Shown in pieces: positions 15,941-24,735 of a stretch of 57,315 bases of DNA. The notes under the pieces were generated by a model, which saw nothing but the letters and a program-made list of their open reading frames with translations, had not been told where the DNA came from and ran no database searches. The translations under genes and the position numbers were made by a program. Source of the stretch: an uncultured Prevotellaceae bacterium (GTDB lineage: Bacteria > Bacteroidota > Bacteroidia > Bacteroidales > Bacteroidaceae); assembly GCA_900315745.1 (NCBI GenBank), contig ONAG01000031.1, positions 1 through 57,315 of the forward strand. Reading direction: 5' to 3'. Within the stretch, counting starts at the first letter, position 1. Each line of letters starts with the position of its first letter.

Positions 15941-16801
15941 TCATTCGATGAATCCTTCCTGGTCATATCCTTTGTGGTATTTGTGAATCAGGTCAAGGAG
16001 AGGTTGTACCCTCGGGTCTTTTGTCTTTCCTTCGTTAGGTCTGTATTGGACGTTGTACCGGTTGCTGTCACCACTTCTTATTCGTTCTTCAGCGTCGTTA
16101 GGAATAAGGAATGAAGATTTTTCACCAAGATATGTAAAAAAGGTGTTCAGGTAGATGTCCACACCTTTGAGGTCGAGGTCACCGAAATGAATGTATTTGT
16201 TAGGGATGGCCATGAGCCATTTTCTTAAATCATCGGTTTGGTCGGTCGGATAACGGTTGACGAAGATGGCCCTTTCATCTGGTTTGAGGAACTTGTCGAA
16301 AAGATATTTCTGTCGCTCGATGAATCTGAAGTTCTCACTGTTTTCGATACCGATGACCACGATTTCAGGTGGTATTTGGAAACTCTCGTACTCGTAGATG
16401 AAGGTGAAGGTTCCTGTCTCCGGGTTGATGGTGATTTCTCTGTTTCCAAGTTTCGCCTTAATTGGATCATAGCAGTTGACAAGGAACCCCTTGAACGTTC
16501 TCTGCCTTTTGGTTTTGGAGTTTCCTGTTAGTCTTGTTTGTTCTGCGCGGCTTACCTCGTTTTTACCCATCATTTCAGCGAGAGCCTCGAGGTCATCAGT
16601 ATTGAAGATGCCGTTTAGGTAGTTTCTGAAGGACTTAATGTCTTTGGCAGCGTAGTAGCCCTTGCTGCCATGAGGTATCATAATGATGGCACCGTCGTTG
16701 ACCATTTTCAGCAACAGTTCGCCCTTAAGGCTTGATTTTGGTATTTGCTCTCCATAGGAGAGTCTTATCATTTTCTGAAGGAAAGTTTTTGTCGTTTTCA
16801 T
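15941..16801 (-). CDS. jetD: Wadjet JetD-like Toprim nuclease subunit
   Basis: 286 aa, last gene of the operon; its start overlaps the jetC stop by 4 nt. The C-terminal half carries a Toprim/DUF2220-like core: IVVIGIENSENF (catalytic E153) and YIHFGDLDLKG (D208, D210). In Wadjet this subunit cleaves plasmid DNA that the SMC complex has extruded and found to be small and circular. Typical JetD proteins are near 380-400 aa, so this one is about 100 residues short, with the deficit in the N-terminal part. Residues 1-110 still contain a small winged-helix-like region. The active-site residues appear intact. Confidence 0.85.
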   Translation of the reverse strand: MKTTKTFLQKMIRLSYGEQIPKSSLKGELLLKMVNDGAIIMIPHGSKGYYAAKDIKSFRNYLNGIFNTDDLEALAEMMGKNEVSRAEQTRLTGNSKTKRQRTFKGFLVNCYDPIKAKLGNREITINPETGTFTFIYEYESFQIPPEIVVIGIENSENFRFIERQKYLFDKFLKPDERAIFVNRYPTDQTDDLRKWLMAIPNKYIHFGDLDLKGVDIYLNTFFTYLGEKSSFLIPNDAEERIRSGDSNRYNVQYRPNEGKTKDPRVQPLLDLIHKYHKGYDQEGFIE

Positions 16802-19800
16802 TCCACGTTCAGTAAATCAACTATTCTTGTGATATCATTCTTCTCTGTATGCTCCTTGTAAAGGAGGTAGTGGTGCTTGTAGGAGTTCACGTCATCGATG
16901 GAGTTCGGCGTTACCAGTATGATATGGATTTTTCGTTTGCTGGCGAACTGTACCAGACCCTCGATGTTTTTCTCATATAGACGGCCGCCCTCGTCAAGGA
17001 GACAATGGATGTAAAGGTCTGCATACTTTGCCGATTTGCGACAGAGCTTCTCCTTGTACACGTTGAGCAGGGTGATGTTGATGATGGTCAGCACAAGCAT
17101 GCTTGTGCCGTTGGAGCCTGGGCTTTTCACGATCTCCCTCCATCCGGAGTCGTGTCTGTTCTCCACGACCCTAACCTCGAGCCTGAACGTGTCCTCGATG
17201 GTCAGAACAGTTTTCTTGAAATGTTGTTTGATCAGTGTTTGCAGCTGCATCAGCAGTTCAATACCATCTTGACGTGCTTTCAAGTGTTTTTCTGGGTCGG
17301 TGAACAGATCCATCTCATGCAGATGTTCCTGATTCATCTCATAGAAATCCTTGATGTCTTTGAGCAGTAACATGATGGGATCAGTGCTATCGCTCATCCG
17401 CAGCTGTATACTGTTGATGCTGCTGACGAAGTTTTCATTCTCGATGTCTTTGTTGATCTTGCTGATGATGCTGGCGATTTCAGTGTTGAACTGGAAGAGG
17501 TTGTAAACATCAATCCTGATGTCTGCTAAGAAGTTCTCGCAATAGGTATTTATCTGCTTTTTATACACCTCAATCCTGTTTTCCTCAACGAATGTGGCCA
17601 GTTCCTTTGCTGTTTCGATGTAGTCCTCATTGCATGTGAAATTGGTCTTAAACTTGAATTGGTTGTTGGCAGAGAAGTTGCTTGAGAAGGCACTGACTTT
17701 TGTACTCAAGTTGTTGGATAGCAGTAGTTGTTCTTGCCTTGTCACATCCAAGGCTTTTACGATGTCGCTGACGCTCTCCTCGCTCTCAGCCATGTTGCTG
17801 TCATCGTATTCAAGTTCTATTCCCCATAATTCAGTTTTTATTTTGGCCTCTTCAATGTTCTTCTTGATGGTTTCAAGCTGTTTTCCTTTATTTTCAAGAT
17901 TTGTCTCAGCTGTTTTGATTGCTTCGAGGATTTCGTGCAGTTTCTTGTTAAATCTGGCATCCAGACTTTTTATCAGGTTGTTGATTTTTTCCTTCTCTTC
18001 CTTTTTCTCGTCAATATGGTCGATATATTCTCTCTTTTTATCATTGTAGACATTGACTTGTGGCATGAGGATGTCAATCTCACGAAGGAGTTTCTTTGTT
18101 TCGTCAAGACTTCTTTGGAGCGCTTCGAGGGACTCGGTGTCCACCCCCTCGTCGGCGAGCGCTTTTTGTTTCTGCTGTTGCTGGATCTCTATGGATTGCC
18201 GGATCTCGTCAGTCCGTTCTTTGAGACGGGCATCCACTTTTGTCTTTTCTTTTTCAGCTTCCTGGCGAAGGTCTTTCTTCTGTTGTTCCAGGTTTTTTCG
18301 GATGTCCTCCACTTTCCTCTTTGCCTCATCCTTGATTTTTTGAAGAACATCTTGAGCCTTATTGATATCAACCTGAAGAGCGTCATCTTCTCTCCGGATG
18401 GTTTCAGTCTGTTCTTTTCTCCATTCCTTCAGTTGGGTGTTGAAATCCTCTATTGAGGAGTTGAGTTTTTTTATGCTCAGAGGTAAGGTCATGGTTTTAG
18501 CTTTGACCTCTCTCAGTTCCTTGTTGAGCGGAACCAGTTTGTTTTTGGCTCTTTGGTTCAGTTTCCCGGCTTCTGCATCCCTTTCTTCTTGGATGGAGCG
18601 TATGTTCTTGTCAGTCTCGTAATTCTCCGAGGCCATTTTATGGATGTCATCCTTGATTTTCTGCGGGGTCAGGATATCTTTCTCTATGTTTTCGAGTTGG
18701 ATGTCCACACCAAAGAACGTGTTGCCGCCACTGACGGACTTTTCCGGATAAAGATCATGCCTATATAGTATGTTTTCCTCATCCACGACTTTTCCGATGT
18801 TCTCTTCCCATCCCTCGATATTTTCGTCAAGCCATTCGATGAATGAGCCGTTTTGCTGTTCAAGTAGTTCATTCAGGTGCTTGATTTCCTTTTTTCTGCC
18901 TTCTATTTCTCCTTGCAGTTTATCGATTGAAGTCTGGGCTTTTCTTTTGACTTCTTCGATTTCATTATTGGCATCGTTCTGGATCTTCTCGATTTCCCGG
19001 TTCAATTCCTGTTCCCTCAGCTGTGCTTGATGCAGTTCATTGTTTTCCTCATCCAACCTATCTTGCAGTTGAACCATTTCCTCTTGATAAGGATTCTTTA
19101 GACTGATATCTTTGATGGCAAGCAGGTTTTTGTTATGTTGCCCATTGAGTTGGTCAAGGTGCTTTTGGGCATCCTCGGTCTGGGCTTCCTTTTCCGTATC
19201 CACCTCCTTGATCTTTTCATTCATGGTGTCAATGGATTTTTGGATGTCTTCCAGAAGCTGTTCCTCTATCTTGTTTTTGTCAGCGGTGGCTGTGTTTGTA
19301 ACTTCTGTAATCTCTCCATTCAGAATTTTGATGGCAGCATCGTATTTCTCCGCCAGTGTCTTGCTCTTGTCGAGCATGATATTGATTTGTTTGTCAAGGC
19401 TCTCGCGTTGAATGTCAAGGTCGTTTTTGCGGGCAACCTTCATCAGCACATCCTGGAAATCTTTATCAGCATATTTCCGTTGGAGTTCTTCTGCCTTTTT
19501 AATGAAACCATTGAGTTCGCCTAATTGCTGTTGAAGTTCTGCTTCCTCATTCTTGTGGTCTTCATTGAGTTTGTCCCGTATTTTATTTTTGTCTTCAACG
19601 TCAGTTTCGAGTTTTTTTATTTCCTCTTGGAGCAGCGGTATTCGTCTTTCGTCGCTGCGTATGGCCAAGGCCAATTTGATGCAAAGCTTTTTCGTCTCAT
19701 CAATGCAGGCCATCAGTTTATGGTAGGTGTCTGTCACCTCATCCGCTTGCTTTCTTACGAGTATCTGACCGTTCTCCACTTTGAACCATTTCAGGATGTC

Positions 19801-20511
19801 CTCATACAACTCGGTGATGCTGGTGATGGTGCTGTCGTATCGTGAAAGTTTGATTTCAGGCTTATTGCTGGTGCCACTGAGGATAGTGTTTATCAAGGTC
19901 TGTTTGATTTCCCCCGCTTCCAGCTTGTTGCTGTCGAGAAATATATTTTGCAGGATGCGCACAATACTTTGGTAATTGTCGCTCTCGGCCAGTGAGAACC
20001 TTCTCCATATCTGTTTGTCCTTGTTGCTGAAAGCTTTGTGGTTTCCGTAGATGATATTCAGGTAATCCTTGGCCGTCTTGACCTCGGGGCTGAAGTAGGT
20101 GCTTGCGCCGATATTCACGGCAATCTGGTCCCACTCTTCTGATGGCTTGAGCAGGATATTGTCCTCTTTTATCAGGAACTTGTCTTCAAACGGGCAGTCT
20201 ATGATTCTCCACACCAGCCTGTTGTCCTTTAGGTAGGTCAGGATGGAGAAAGTGCCATTTTCCCTTGTCACCTCATAGATGATGCAGGAGGTCTTTCTTG
20301 GCAGGTAGAATTCTACGAATCCCTTTTTGTCGGAATCCGTTTCGATGCCCAGGTTTTTCTTGTCAGCGGTGTAGAAGAAAAGGATTGCCCTTTCGGTGGT
20401 TGTCTTTCCCGCGCCCTGGTCGCCTTGGATATGTATGTTACTGTCGAGGTTCATCTCCTCATGTTCGATATCCGCGCTGTCGATGAATATGATTTTACTG
20501 AGCTGTCTCAT
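16798..20511 (-). CDS. jetC: Wadjet JetC SMC-type ATPase (MukB/MksB-like)
   Basis: 1237 aa. Walker A is GDQGAGKTT at residues 30-38. Long heptad-rich coiled coils run through about 280-530 and 600-870, separated by a hinge-like segment near 560-600. The C-terminal head has a signature-type GSNGTSMLVLTIINIT and Walker B CLLDEGGRL, then an ILVTPNS switch region. This is the loop-extruding motor of the Wadjet complex. It overlaps jetB by 17 nt and jetD by 4 nt. Confidence 0.9.
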   Translation of the reverse strand: MRQLSKIIFIDSADIEHEEMNLDSNIHIQGDQGAGKTTTERAILFFYTADKKNLGIETDSDKKGFVEFYLPRKTSCIIYEVTRENGTFSILTYLKDNRLVWRIIDCPFEDKFLIKEDNILLKPSEEWDQIAVNIGASTYFSPEVKTAKDYLNIIYGNHKAFSNKDKQIWRRFSLAESDNYQSIVRILQNIFLDSNKLEAGEIKQTLINTILSGTSNKPEIKLSRYDSTITSITELYEDILKWFKVENGQILVRKQADEVTDTYHKLMACIDETKKLCIKLALAIRSDERRIPLLQEEIKKLETDVEDKNKIRDKLNEDHKNEEAELQQQLGELNGFIKKAEELQRKYADKDFQDVLMKVARKNDLDIQRESLDKQINIMLDKSKTLAEKYDAAIKILNGEITEVTNTATADKNKIEEQLLEDIQKSIDTMNEKIKEVDTEKEAQTEDAQKHLDQLNGQHNKNLLAIKDISLKNPYQEEMVQLQDRLDEENNELHQAQLREQELNREIEKIQNDANNEIEEVKRKAQTSIDKLQGEIEGRKKEIKHLNELLEQQNGSFIEWLDENIEGWEENIGKVVDEENILYRHDLYPEKSVSGGNTFFGVDIQLENIEKDILTPQKIKDDIHKMASENYETDKNIRSIQEERDAEAGKLNQRAKNKLVPLNKELREVKAKTMTLPLSIKKLNSSIEDFNTQLKEWRKEQTETIRREDDALQVDINKAQDVLQKIKDEAKRKVEDIRKNLEQQKKDLRQEAEKEKTKVDARLKERTDEIRQSIEIQQQQKQKALADEGVDTESLEALQRSLDETKKLLREIDILMPQVNVYNDKKREYIDHIDEKKEEKEKINNLIKSLDARFNKKLHEILEAIKTAETNLENKGKQLETIKKNIEEAKIKTELWGIELEYDDSNMAESEESVSDIVKALDVTRQEQLLLSNNLSTKVSAFSSNFSANNQFKFKTNFTCNEDYIETAKELATFVEENRIEVYKKQINTYCENFLADIRIDVYNLFQFNTEIASIISKINKDIENENFVSSINSIQLRMSDSTDPIMLLLKDIKDFYEMNQEHLHEMDLFTDPEKHLKARQDGIELLMQLQTLIKQHFKKTVLTIEDTFRLEVRVVENRHDSGWREIVKSPGSNGTSMLVLTIINITLLNVYKEKLCRKSAKYADLYIHCLLDEGGRLYEKNIEGLVQFASKRKIHIILVTPNSIDDVNSYKHHYLLYKEHTEKNDITRIVDLLNVE

Positions 20512-21058
20512 TGTATGTGTCTGATTTAGGTGTTAGCATGTCAACGACATCCCTGATGTACGCGAATGCGTCCGTCACAATGTAGGTGTCCGTGTTTTTG
20601 TTGACCAGTTCAAAGAAGCCTTTGTTGGTCATGTCTTTGAAGATGTCGAGGATGGCATCCCTATATGTGGTGTCTGGCTTGCCCTTCTCGCTAATCATCA
20701 TGTCGAGCTTGTCCTGTAGGGTTTTCCGCTCTCCGACCTTGTTCTCTATCATGCTGACGGAGAGAGTTCTTCCGATATCAAATCTCGGGTCGCAGTCATA
20801 GAGGATGTCGAGGTAGTCAATGTAGGAGTACAGGCCTCTGAGCTTATCTTCGGCCTTGACCTCATCCATTTCCCTTGTAAAGTGGAAATAGTTGTAACCC
20901 TTTACCAAAACCAGTCCTATCATCTTGAAATACTCGAGATATGCCTGGTAGTTCTCGTCGAGGTCTTGGTACATGGCTTTCGCCTCGCTGTCAGTGGTGT
21001 TATGCGACAGGAATTGTCCTCTTGTCAGTCTTTGGAAGATTTCTTTAGTATAGATCAT
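20495..21058 (-). CDS. jetB: Wadjet JetB (MukE/MksE-like) subunit
   Basis: 187 aa. The N-terminus (YTKEIFQRLTRGQFLSHN) and the YFKMIGLVLVKGYNYFHFTR strand pattern followed by further winged-helix-like helices fit the MukE/JetB kite subunit. Its position between the kleisin and the SMC gene supports the call more than any single motif. Overlaps are 4 nt with jetA and 17 nt with jetC. Confidence 0.8.
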   Translation of the reverse strand: MIYTKEIFQRLTRGQFLSHNTTDSEAKAMYQDLDENYQAYLEYFKMIGLVLVKGYNYFHFTREMDEVKAEDKLRGLYSYIDYLDILYDCDPRFDIGRTLSVSMIENKVGERKTLQDKLDMMISEKGKPDTTYRDAILDIFKDMTNKGFFELVNKNTDTYIVTDAFAYIRDVVDMLTPKSDTYNETAQ

Positions 21059-22293
21059 GTTGGCCTAATAATGATGTATTTGAAGTTTTTGAAAGTATTA
21101 TGTTCTGTGAGATTTAGGCTGTCAATTCTTTTCTCTTTGATAGCCTTTTGGATGAACCTGTCAGCCAGCTTGACATATAACAGTATCCTACAGTTGGTGT
21201 CTGCTTCCTCTTTAAAGGGGTAGTCCATGGCAAAGGAAAACAAGTCGTTCTTTTGGTGTAGGAATTCGGCCATTAGCGAAGGTAAGTCGAACGGCTTTCT
21301 CATATGGGGTACTTTCTTTGCCTTTCTTACATCCAGCCTGACCGGTTTCTCTTCTTTTGTCTTCCGGCTGTTCTGGGAATATCGGCCAGCCACCTCAGTT
21401 CTGATGTTTTCCAGTATGCTGGCCGCATCATCATCGTCTCTCAGGTATTCCACCGAGACCATAGTGGAAATTTTCGTGATGTCGCTCGCTTTTTTGAATA
21501 GCATGCCATCTACCTGGTTGATGACGGCGTGGATATTGGTTTCCGTTTCGAGAAGCATGTTGTTCTTGAGGTGTTTGAGCAGTCTGATCTTCTTTACGAG
21601 TGCTTGTTGTTTTTCGATTTTGTTGAGATGCTCCAGTATCCTGCTGTGGTATGAGGTGAGTTCCTTTCTGTATTCTGTCAGGTCCAGCTTCACCTTCAGA
21701 ACGGTTCCGAACAGCATTTCGTTGTTGGAGAAGAAAATCATATCGGAGTTGACCATCTCGTTGACGGTATCTATAAGTTGGACAACATCCTTTCTCTTGT
21801 CGTCATACCTCTTGAGGTGTCTTATCCGTTCCTGAAAGTCCGGTTCCACGTCATATTTTTCTGTCAGGAGTGCATTTAGGTTGTTCAGGTTCAGCCTCAC
21901 GTTGTTGACGATATCCATCAGCGTCTTGCGCACGTTGAAGACCTCCTTGCTTTTGTCTCTCTCCGAGGTACTTCTGGCCCATTTCCCAAAGGACTCAGTC
22001 AGCCTTTCAATATATTCCTTTATAAGGTAATTGTTCAGTTCACGAGGCAGTTCCAAGACGCTTTCATAGAAATTCCTGTGATTGTCGTAGAGGAACAGCT
22101 GGCCTTGGTCTTCGTAGATAACGTTCTTGTGGATGAGTTTTTCTATAGCAGTTTCATCCCCACCCAACATTTCCAGGGCATGTTCCTTTTTGACTGGGAT
22201 GTTGGATCTGTTTTTTTTGAACAGTTCATCAAGGAATTCACCATGTTTGGCCATTTCCCGATGGTAGTTCTTTATGGATGTGAAGTTATGCAT
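21055..22293 (-). CDS. jetA: Wadjet JetA (MukF/MksF-like kleisin) subunit
   Basis: 412 aa, first structural gene of the operon. It is predicted to be mostly helical, with an N-terminal winged-helix-like region (about 10-75), a long central helical bundle (100-290) and a C-terminal domain that ends in KNFKYIIIRPT. This is the layout of a kleisin bridging the SMC heads. Little primary-sequence signature can be seen and the call rests on gene order jetA-B-C-D. Its ATG is 8 nt after the stop of a 39-codon leader ORF. Confidence 0.8.
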   Translation of the reverse strand: MHNFTSIKNYHREMAKHGEFLDELFKKNRSNIPVKKEHALEMLGGDETAIEKLIHKNVIYEDQGQLFLYDNHRNFYESVLELPRELNNYLIKEYIERLTESFGKWARSTSERDKSKEVFNVRKTLMDIVNNVRLNLNNLNALLTEKYDVEPDFQERIRHLKRYDDKRKDVVQLIDTVNEMVNSDMIFFSNNEMLFGTVLKVKLDLTEYRKELTSYHSRILEHLNKIEKQQALVKKIRLLKHLKNNMLLETETNIHAVINQVDGMLFKKASDITKISTMVSVEYLRDDDDAASILENIRTEVAGRYSQNSRKTKEEKPVRLDVRKAKKVPHMRKPFDLPSLMAEFLHQKNDLFSFAMDYPFKEEADTNCRILLYVKLADRFIQKAIKEKRIDSLNLTEHNTFKNFKYIIIRPT

Positions 22294-22301
22294 AGGCTTT
22301 T

Positions 22302-22421
22302 TTATTTTGCATTAGTATCAGGTATAATATCAATCAGCTGAGAGACGTGGCATGTGATGTTGGCCAGTTCTGTAAGAGTCATTCTGACTGGGCGGCGAAG
22401 GGCAGGTATGTTCATGGCCAT
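22302..22421 (-). CDS. 39-residue leader ORF upstream of jetA
   Basis: The ORF begins ATGGCCATG and ends TAA 8 nt before the jetA start. It encodes MAMNIPALRRPVRMTLTEL and then a helical tail ending DIIPDTNAK. It occupies most of the leader between the promoter at 22470-22500 and jetA. The tight spacing would allow translational coupling or reinitiation. It could be a real small protein or a regulatory leader peptide. It is too short for a family call. Confidence 0.45.
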   Translation of the reverse strand: MAMNIPALRRPVRMTLTELANITCHVSQLIDIIPDTNAK

Positions 22422-22469
22422 ATCCGTTCGAAATTGCTGAGTCGATTGATGCAGAAATGTGTCACGATG

Positions 22470-22500
22470 CAAAAGTAGTTATTTTTTAGTAAAACCCAAA
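22470..22500 (-). promoter_or_regulatory. Wadjet operon promoter
   Basis: On the minus strand TTTG (22497-22500), exactly 19 nt, then TACTTTTG (22470-22477) is a full match to the Bacteroidetes consensus. Transcription would start near 22463 and give a leader of ~170 nt. Sequence 22501-22628 is strongly AT-rich and otherwise empty. Confidence 0.75.
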
Positions 22501-22628
22501 CAAATATTTAATTATTTTATAAGCAATAATAATAAAAAAGCATTATTAACAATTATAGTATAATATAATTATCTGATTTAAATATATTACCATTTTCCAA
22601 ATGAAAAAAGTAAAATCACTGGTTTTTC

Positions 22629-23171
22629 TTATTTTTGTGGAGAAACCTTTTGCCTGTGGATGACGGCGATTTCCTCTGCCGATCCCCTTTTCATCCAATA
22701 CTTGTAGTCATCAAAATAGAGATATTGGTGGAGTGAAGAATCTATCCACTCCATTTTTCCATAATTATAATAGGTATCCCAGAAGAACTGGAACTCGTCA
22801 GTTGTCAAAGTGCAGGAGTTCTTCTCGATATGCTCTATGGATGTCTGACCTTTTGTTTTTTCAGACATCCATAGGCATTTTTCGATGATGCATCGCAACT
22901 TGGATTGGTCATATGACATCATTCCCAGTTGTCCGAACCTTCTTTTTAGGCTCAGCTCAGGAAGCCTCCCTATCCAGAGAACCCCATCGAGGACAGCACC
23001 TCCGGCTTTTTCCCATATCATTTCCTCACGAAGCTCAGCAAGTTCTTCTGTGGTGAGATCCTCTCTGAATAGACGATGCTTTAACAGTTCGTCGTCTATC
23101 TCCTTGTCTGTAACAATAACATTGAAATCCATAATGCATTTTTCTGCAAATTTAACGGAAGGTTGTTTCAA
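22629..23171 (-). CDS. Hypothetical protein with C-terminal DYKYW domain
   Basis: 180 aa, last gene of the E2 operon. Residues 119-176 (SCTLTTDEFQFFWDTYYNYG ... YLYFDDYKYWMKRG ... VIHRQK) match residues 36-93 of the PD-(D/E)XK protein at 3929-5374. The N-terminal ~100 residues are helical and contain no nuclease motif. The shared module may recognise a common partner or ligand. Sitting between the small-gene operon and Wadjet, it might belong to either, but the gap of >200 nt and a separate promoter make cotranscription with Wadjet unlikely. Confidence 0.65.
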   Translation of the reverse strand: MKQPSVKFAEKCIMDFNVIVTDKEIDDELLKHRLFREDLTTEELAELREEMIWEKAGGAVLDGVLWIGRLPELSLKRRFGQLGMMSYDQSKLRCIIEKCLWMSEKTKGQTSIEHIEKNSCTLTTDEFQFFWDTYYNYGKMEWIDSSLHQYLYFDDYKYWMKRGSAEEIAVIHRQKVSPQK

Positions 23172-23233
23172 ATCATGGGACAGGTTGTGGGAAAATCCAA
23201 ATAATTCGAGGTATTGGGATATATTGTTTATGT

Positions 23234-23383
23234 CTATATTCGGTGAAGCATTTCAAATATGGTGGTGATACGGTAACACTCAGAGGCTATCTGCTGTTCG
23301 TCAATTTGGATTTCATGGTCGATATGGTTTTCAACCAATGATTTGGCAATATTGATTTCAAGCTGGATGTCTCGTTTTGGCAC
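23234..23383 (-). CDS. 49-residue protein, GTG start
   Basis: A GTG at 23381-23383, five bases after the stop of the preceding gene, opens a frame for PKRDIQLEINIAKSLVENH and then HEIQIDEQQIASECYRITT, ending at 23234. Composition, the absence of a better start and the tight spacing in an operon of small genes support coding. No family recognised. Confidence 0.55.
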   Translation of the reverse strand: MPKRDIQLEINIAKSLVENHIDHEIQIDEQQIASECYRITTIFEMLHRI

Positions 23384-23387
23384 ACCG

Positions 23388-23684
23388 TCATGGCATCAGT
23401 CTTTGCAGTGGTTTGTAGCAAAGGTGCCGGTGTTGTTCAAGGCTTCTCAAGGCTGAAGGTTGAATCATTTGTCCATAGAGTTGTTCTATGTTTTTTGCCT
23501 TTGAAGGTGATATCTGTTTTTGGAGGTCTCTTTCGGCCACGAGCCAGTGGTAGTAGGTTTTGGAGTACTGCATGAAGTCCACTGGATGGTACATGTAATC
23601 AACCAACATGCTGCGGTATTTTCTTTCTCTGTTGGAAGCGTTGTCAAAGGTTATTCCGCTTCCTCTTGCAGGTTTCCAGCTCAT
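23388..23684 (-). CDS. Hypothetical protein of the E2 operon
   Basis: 98 aa, soluble, basic and rich in Tyr, His and Gln (DYMYHPVDFMQYSKTYYHW). Spacing to the upstream gene is 12 nt. No named domain. Confidence 0.6.
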   Translation of the reverse strand: MSWKPARGSGITFDNASNRERKYRSMLVDYMYHPVDFMQYSKTYYHWLVAERDLQKQISPSKAKNIEQLYGQMIQPSALRSLEQHRHLCYKPLQRLMP

Positions 23685-23696
23685 ATTGTTTTGGTT

Positions 23697-23897
23697 TTAG
23701 TGAAATTGATTGTCAACGTTATGGCAGATGGCATCCAGCTCATCCTCGCCCACATCCTTGGTGGTGTCGGGGTGTTTGAAGAGGATGGCCTTCGCGTAGT
23801 TGATTTCCCGGATTGCCAGTTTGGAATGTCCGAGGGCGATGAGTTCCTGTGCGTCGCTGAGATGGCTGGCAACGGCTGTTTTGACTTGAATGTTCAT
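23697..23897 (-). CDS. Hypothetical small helical protein
   Basis: 66 aa. It reads as two or three helices (DAQELIALGHSKLAIREINY) with no motif I recognise. It is 11 nt downstream of the 23909-24142 gene and clearly in the same operon. Confidence 0.6.
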   Translation of the reverse strand: MNIQVKTAVASHLSDAQELIALGHSKLAIREINYAKAILFKHPDTTKDVGEDELDAICHNVDNQFH

Positions 23898-23908
23898 CGT
23901 TTCGGTAT

Positions 23909-24142
23909 TTAGCGTTCGAGAATTTCCTCCAAGTTGCTGATGATGTCCTCAAGGTCGGATGACGCGGATTCGAGAGTGTCGATGTTCTCGTACATTGTCT
24001 GTCCTTTTTCCGATTCCTGAAGACTCTCCGGCATATTGTCGTATGCCTCCTGTTCTTCCTCACAGATGCTTTCGAGTTCAAGTTTCTGATCCTCGAGTGT
24101 GGCGATTGTCTTCTCAAGCCACTTCCTTCTTGTCTTGTTCAT
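23909..24142 (-). CDS. Small acidic coiled-coil protein
   Basis: 77 aa. Nearly the whole chain is an acidic heptad pattern (LEDQKLELESICEEEQEAYD then LESASSDLEDIISNLEEIL). Proteins of this type, with a central YDNMPESLQESE-like turn, are common in small-gene operons of phages and integrative elements of gut bacteria. Role unknown. Confidence 0.65.
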   Translation of the reverse strand: MNKTRRKWLEKTIATLEDQKLELESICEEEQEAYDNMPESLQESEKGQTMYENIDTLESASSDLEDIISNLEEILER

Positions 24143-24163
24143 TATGCTTGATGTTTTATGGAG

Positions 24164-24352
24164 TTATTGGTTATTGTTTTCATTGATGTCAATGACTTCG
24201 CATGATACGTAGCAATCCGCACTTTTGGCATAGTAGTAGGGATCGTTTGCAATCCAGTTGTTGGCGATGGTCTTTGCAGACTCTTCATTCTCTGCATCGA
24301 TATAGATGGTCTTCGACATGGTGATGTCTACTGAAACGGCGTAATTCTTCAT
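24164..24352 (-). CDS. Small DpnD/PcfM-like protein
   Basis: 62 aa from MKNYAVSVDI. The fold pattern 'strand with aromatic-V-x-V, ETxSKTI/YIDAENEESAKTIA helix, then strand YVSCEVI' resembles the short DpnD/PcfM family found on plasmids and ICEs. The 13-residue longer start at 24391 is possible but less family-like. Function unknown. Confidence 0.55.
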   Translation of the reverse strand: MKNYAVSVDITMSKTIYIDAENEESAKTIANNWIANDPYYYAKSADCYVSCEVIDINENNNQ

Positions 24353-24398
24353 TATTCTCAATTGGTTGATGGTTGTCGTGTAGGTTGGCATGGGACGT

Positions 24399-24716
24399 TC
24401 AGGTGTATGACAAGACTTTTGTCCTGTATTGTTCCTTGCCTTTCGTCATTCCGTCACATGTGTTCCAAGCAGATATTTTGTAGGTGGAGGTATTGAAGTC
24501 TCGTCCTTTTTTCGTGGTGGCCTTTCCTATGACCAGGATGGGGTAGTCGCCATATCGGACGTATGCTTTCCAGCAAAGGGAGTCTTTGTCATGGCCGTCA
24601 AACCAAATATCTTCCGAGAGGATTCGTATCTTGGCGTCCAGGTGTCCAAGTGTGCATCCCTGGGTGATGTAGGGAAGTGTCACTTCAAGTGTGATGTCTT
24701 TGTTCCAGTTTGCCAT
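24399..24716 (-). CDS. Hypothetical protein of the E2 operon
   Basis: 105 aa, beta-rich by appearance (DITLEVTLPYIT, KAYVRYGDYPILVIGKATT, YKISAWNTCDG). No signal peptide or membrane segment. It is spaced 19 nt from the upstream gene. No family recognised. Confidence 0.6.
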   Translation of the reverse strand: MANWNKDITLEVTLPYITQGCTLGHLDAKIRILSEDIWFDGHDKDSLCWKAYVRYGDYPILVIGKATTKKGRDFNTSTYKISAWNTCDGMTKGKEQYRTKVLSYT

Positions 24717-24735
24717 AGTCTTTATTTTTTGGGAT

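Noticed and set aside
22501-22628. AT-rich stretch as an origin or attachment site
   Set aside because: No repeats of the length or order expected for iterons or att sites; base composition alone is not evidence.
22605-22668. Short plus-strand frame beginning MKKVKSLVFLIF, resembling a signal peptide
   Set aside because: It is 20 codons long and reads antisense through the end of the gene at 22629.
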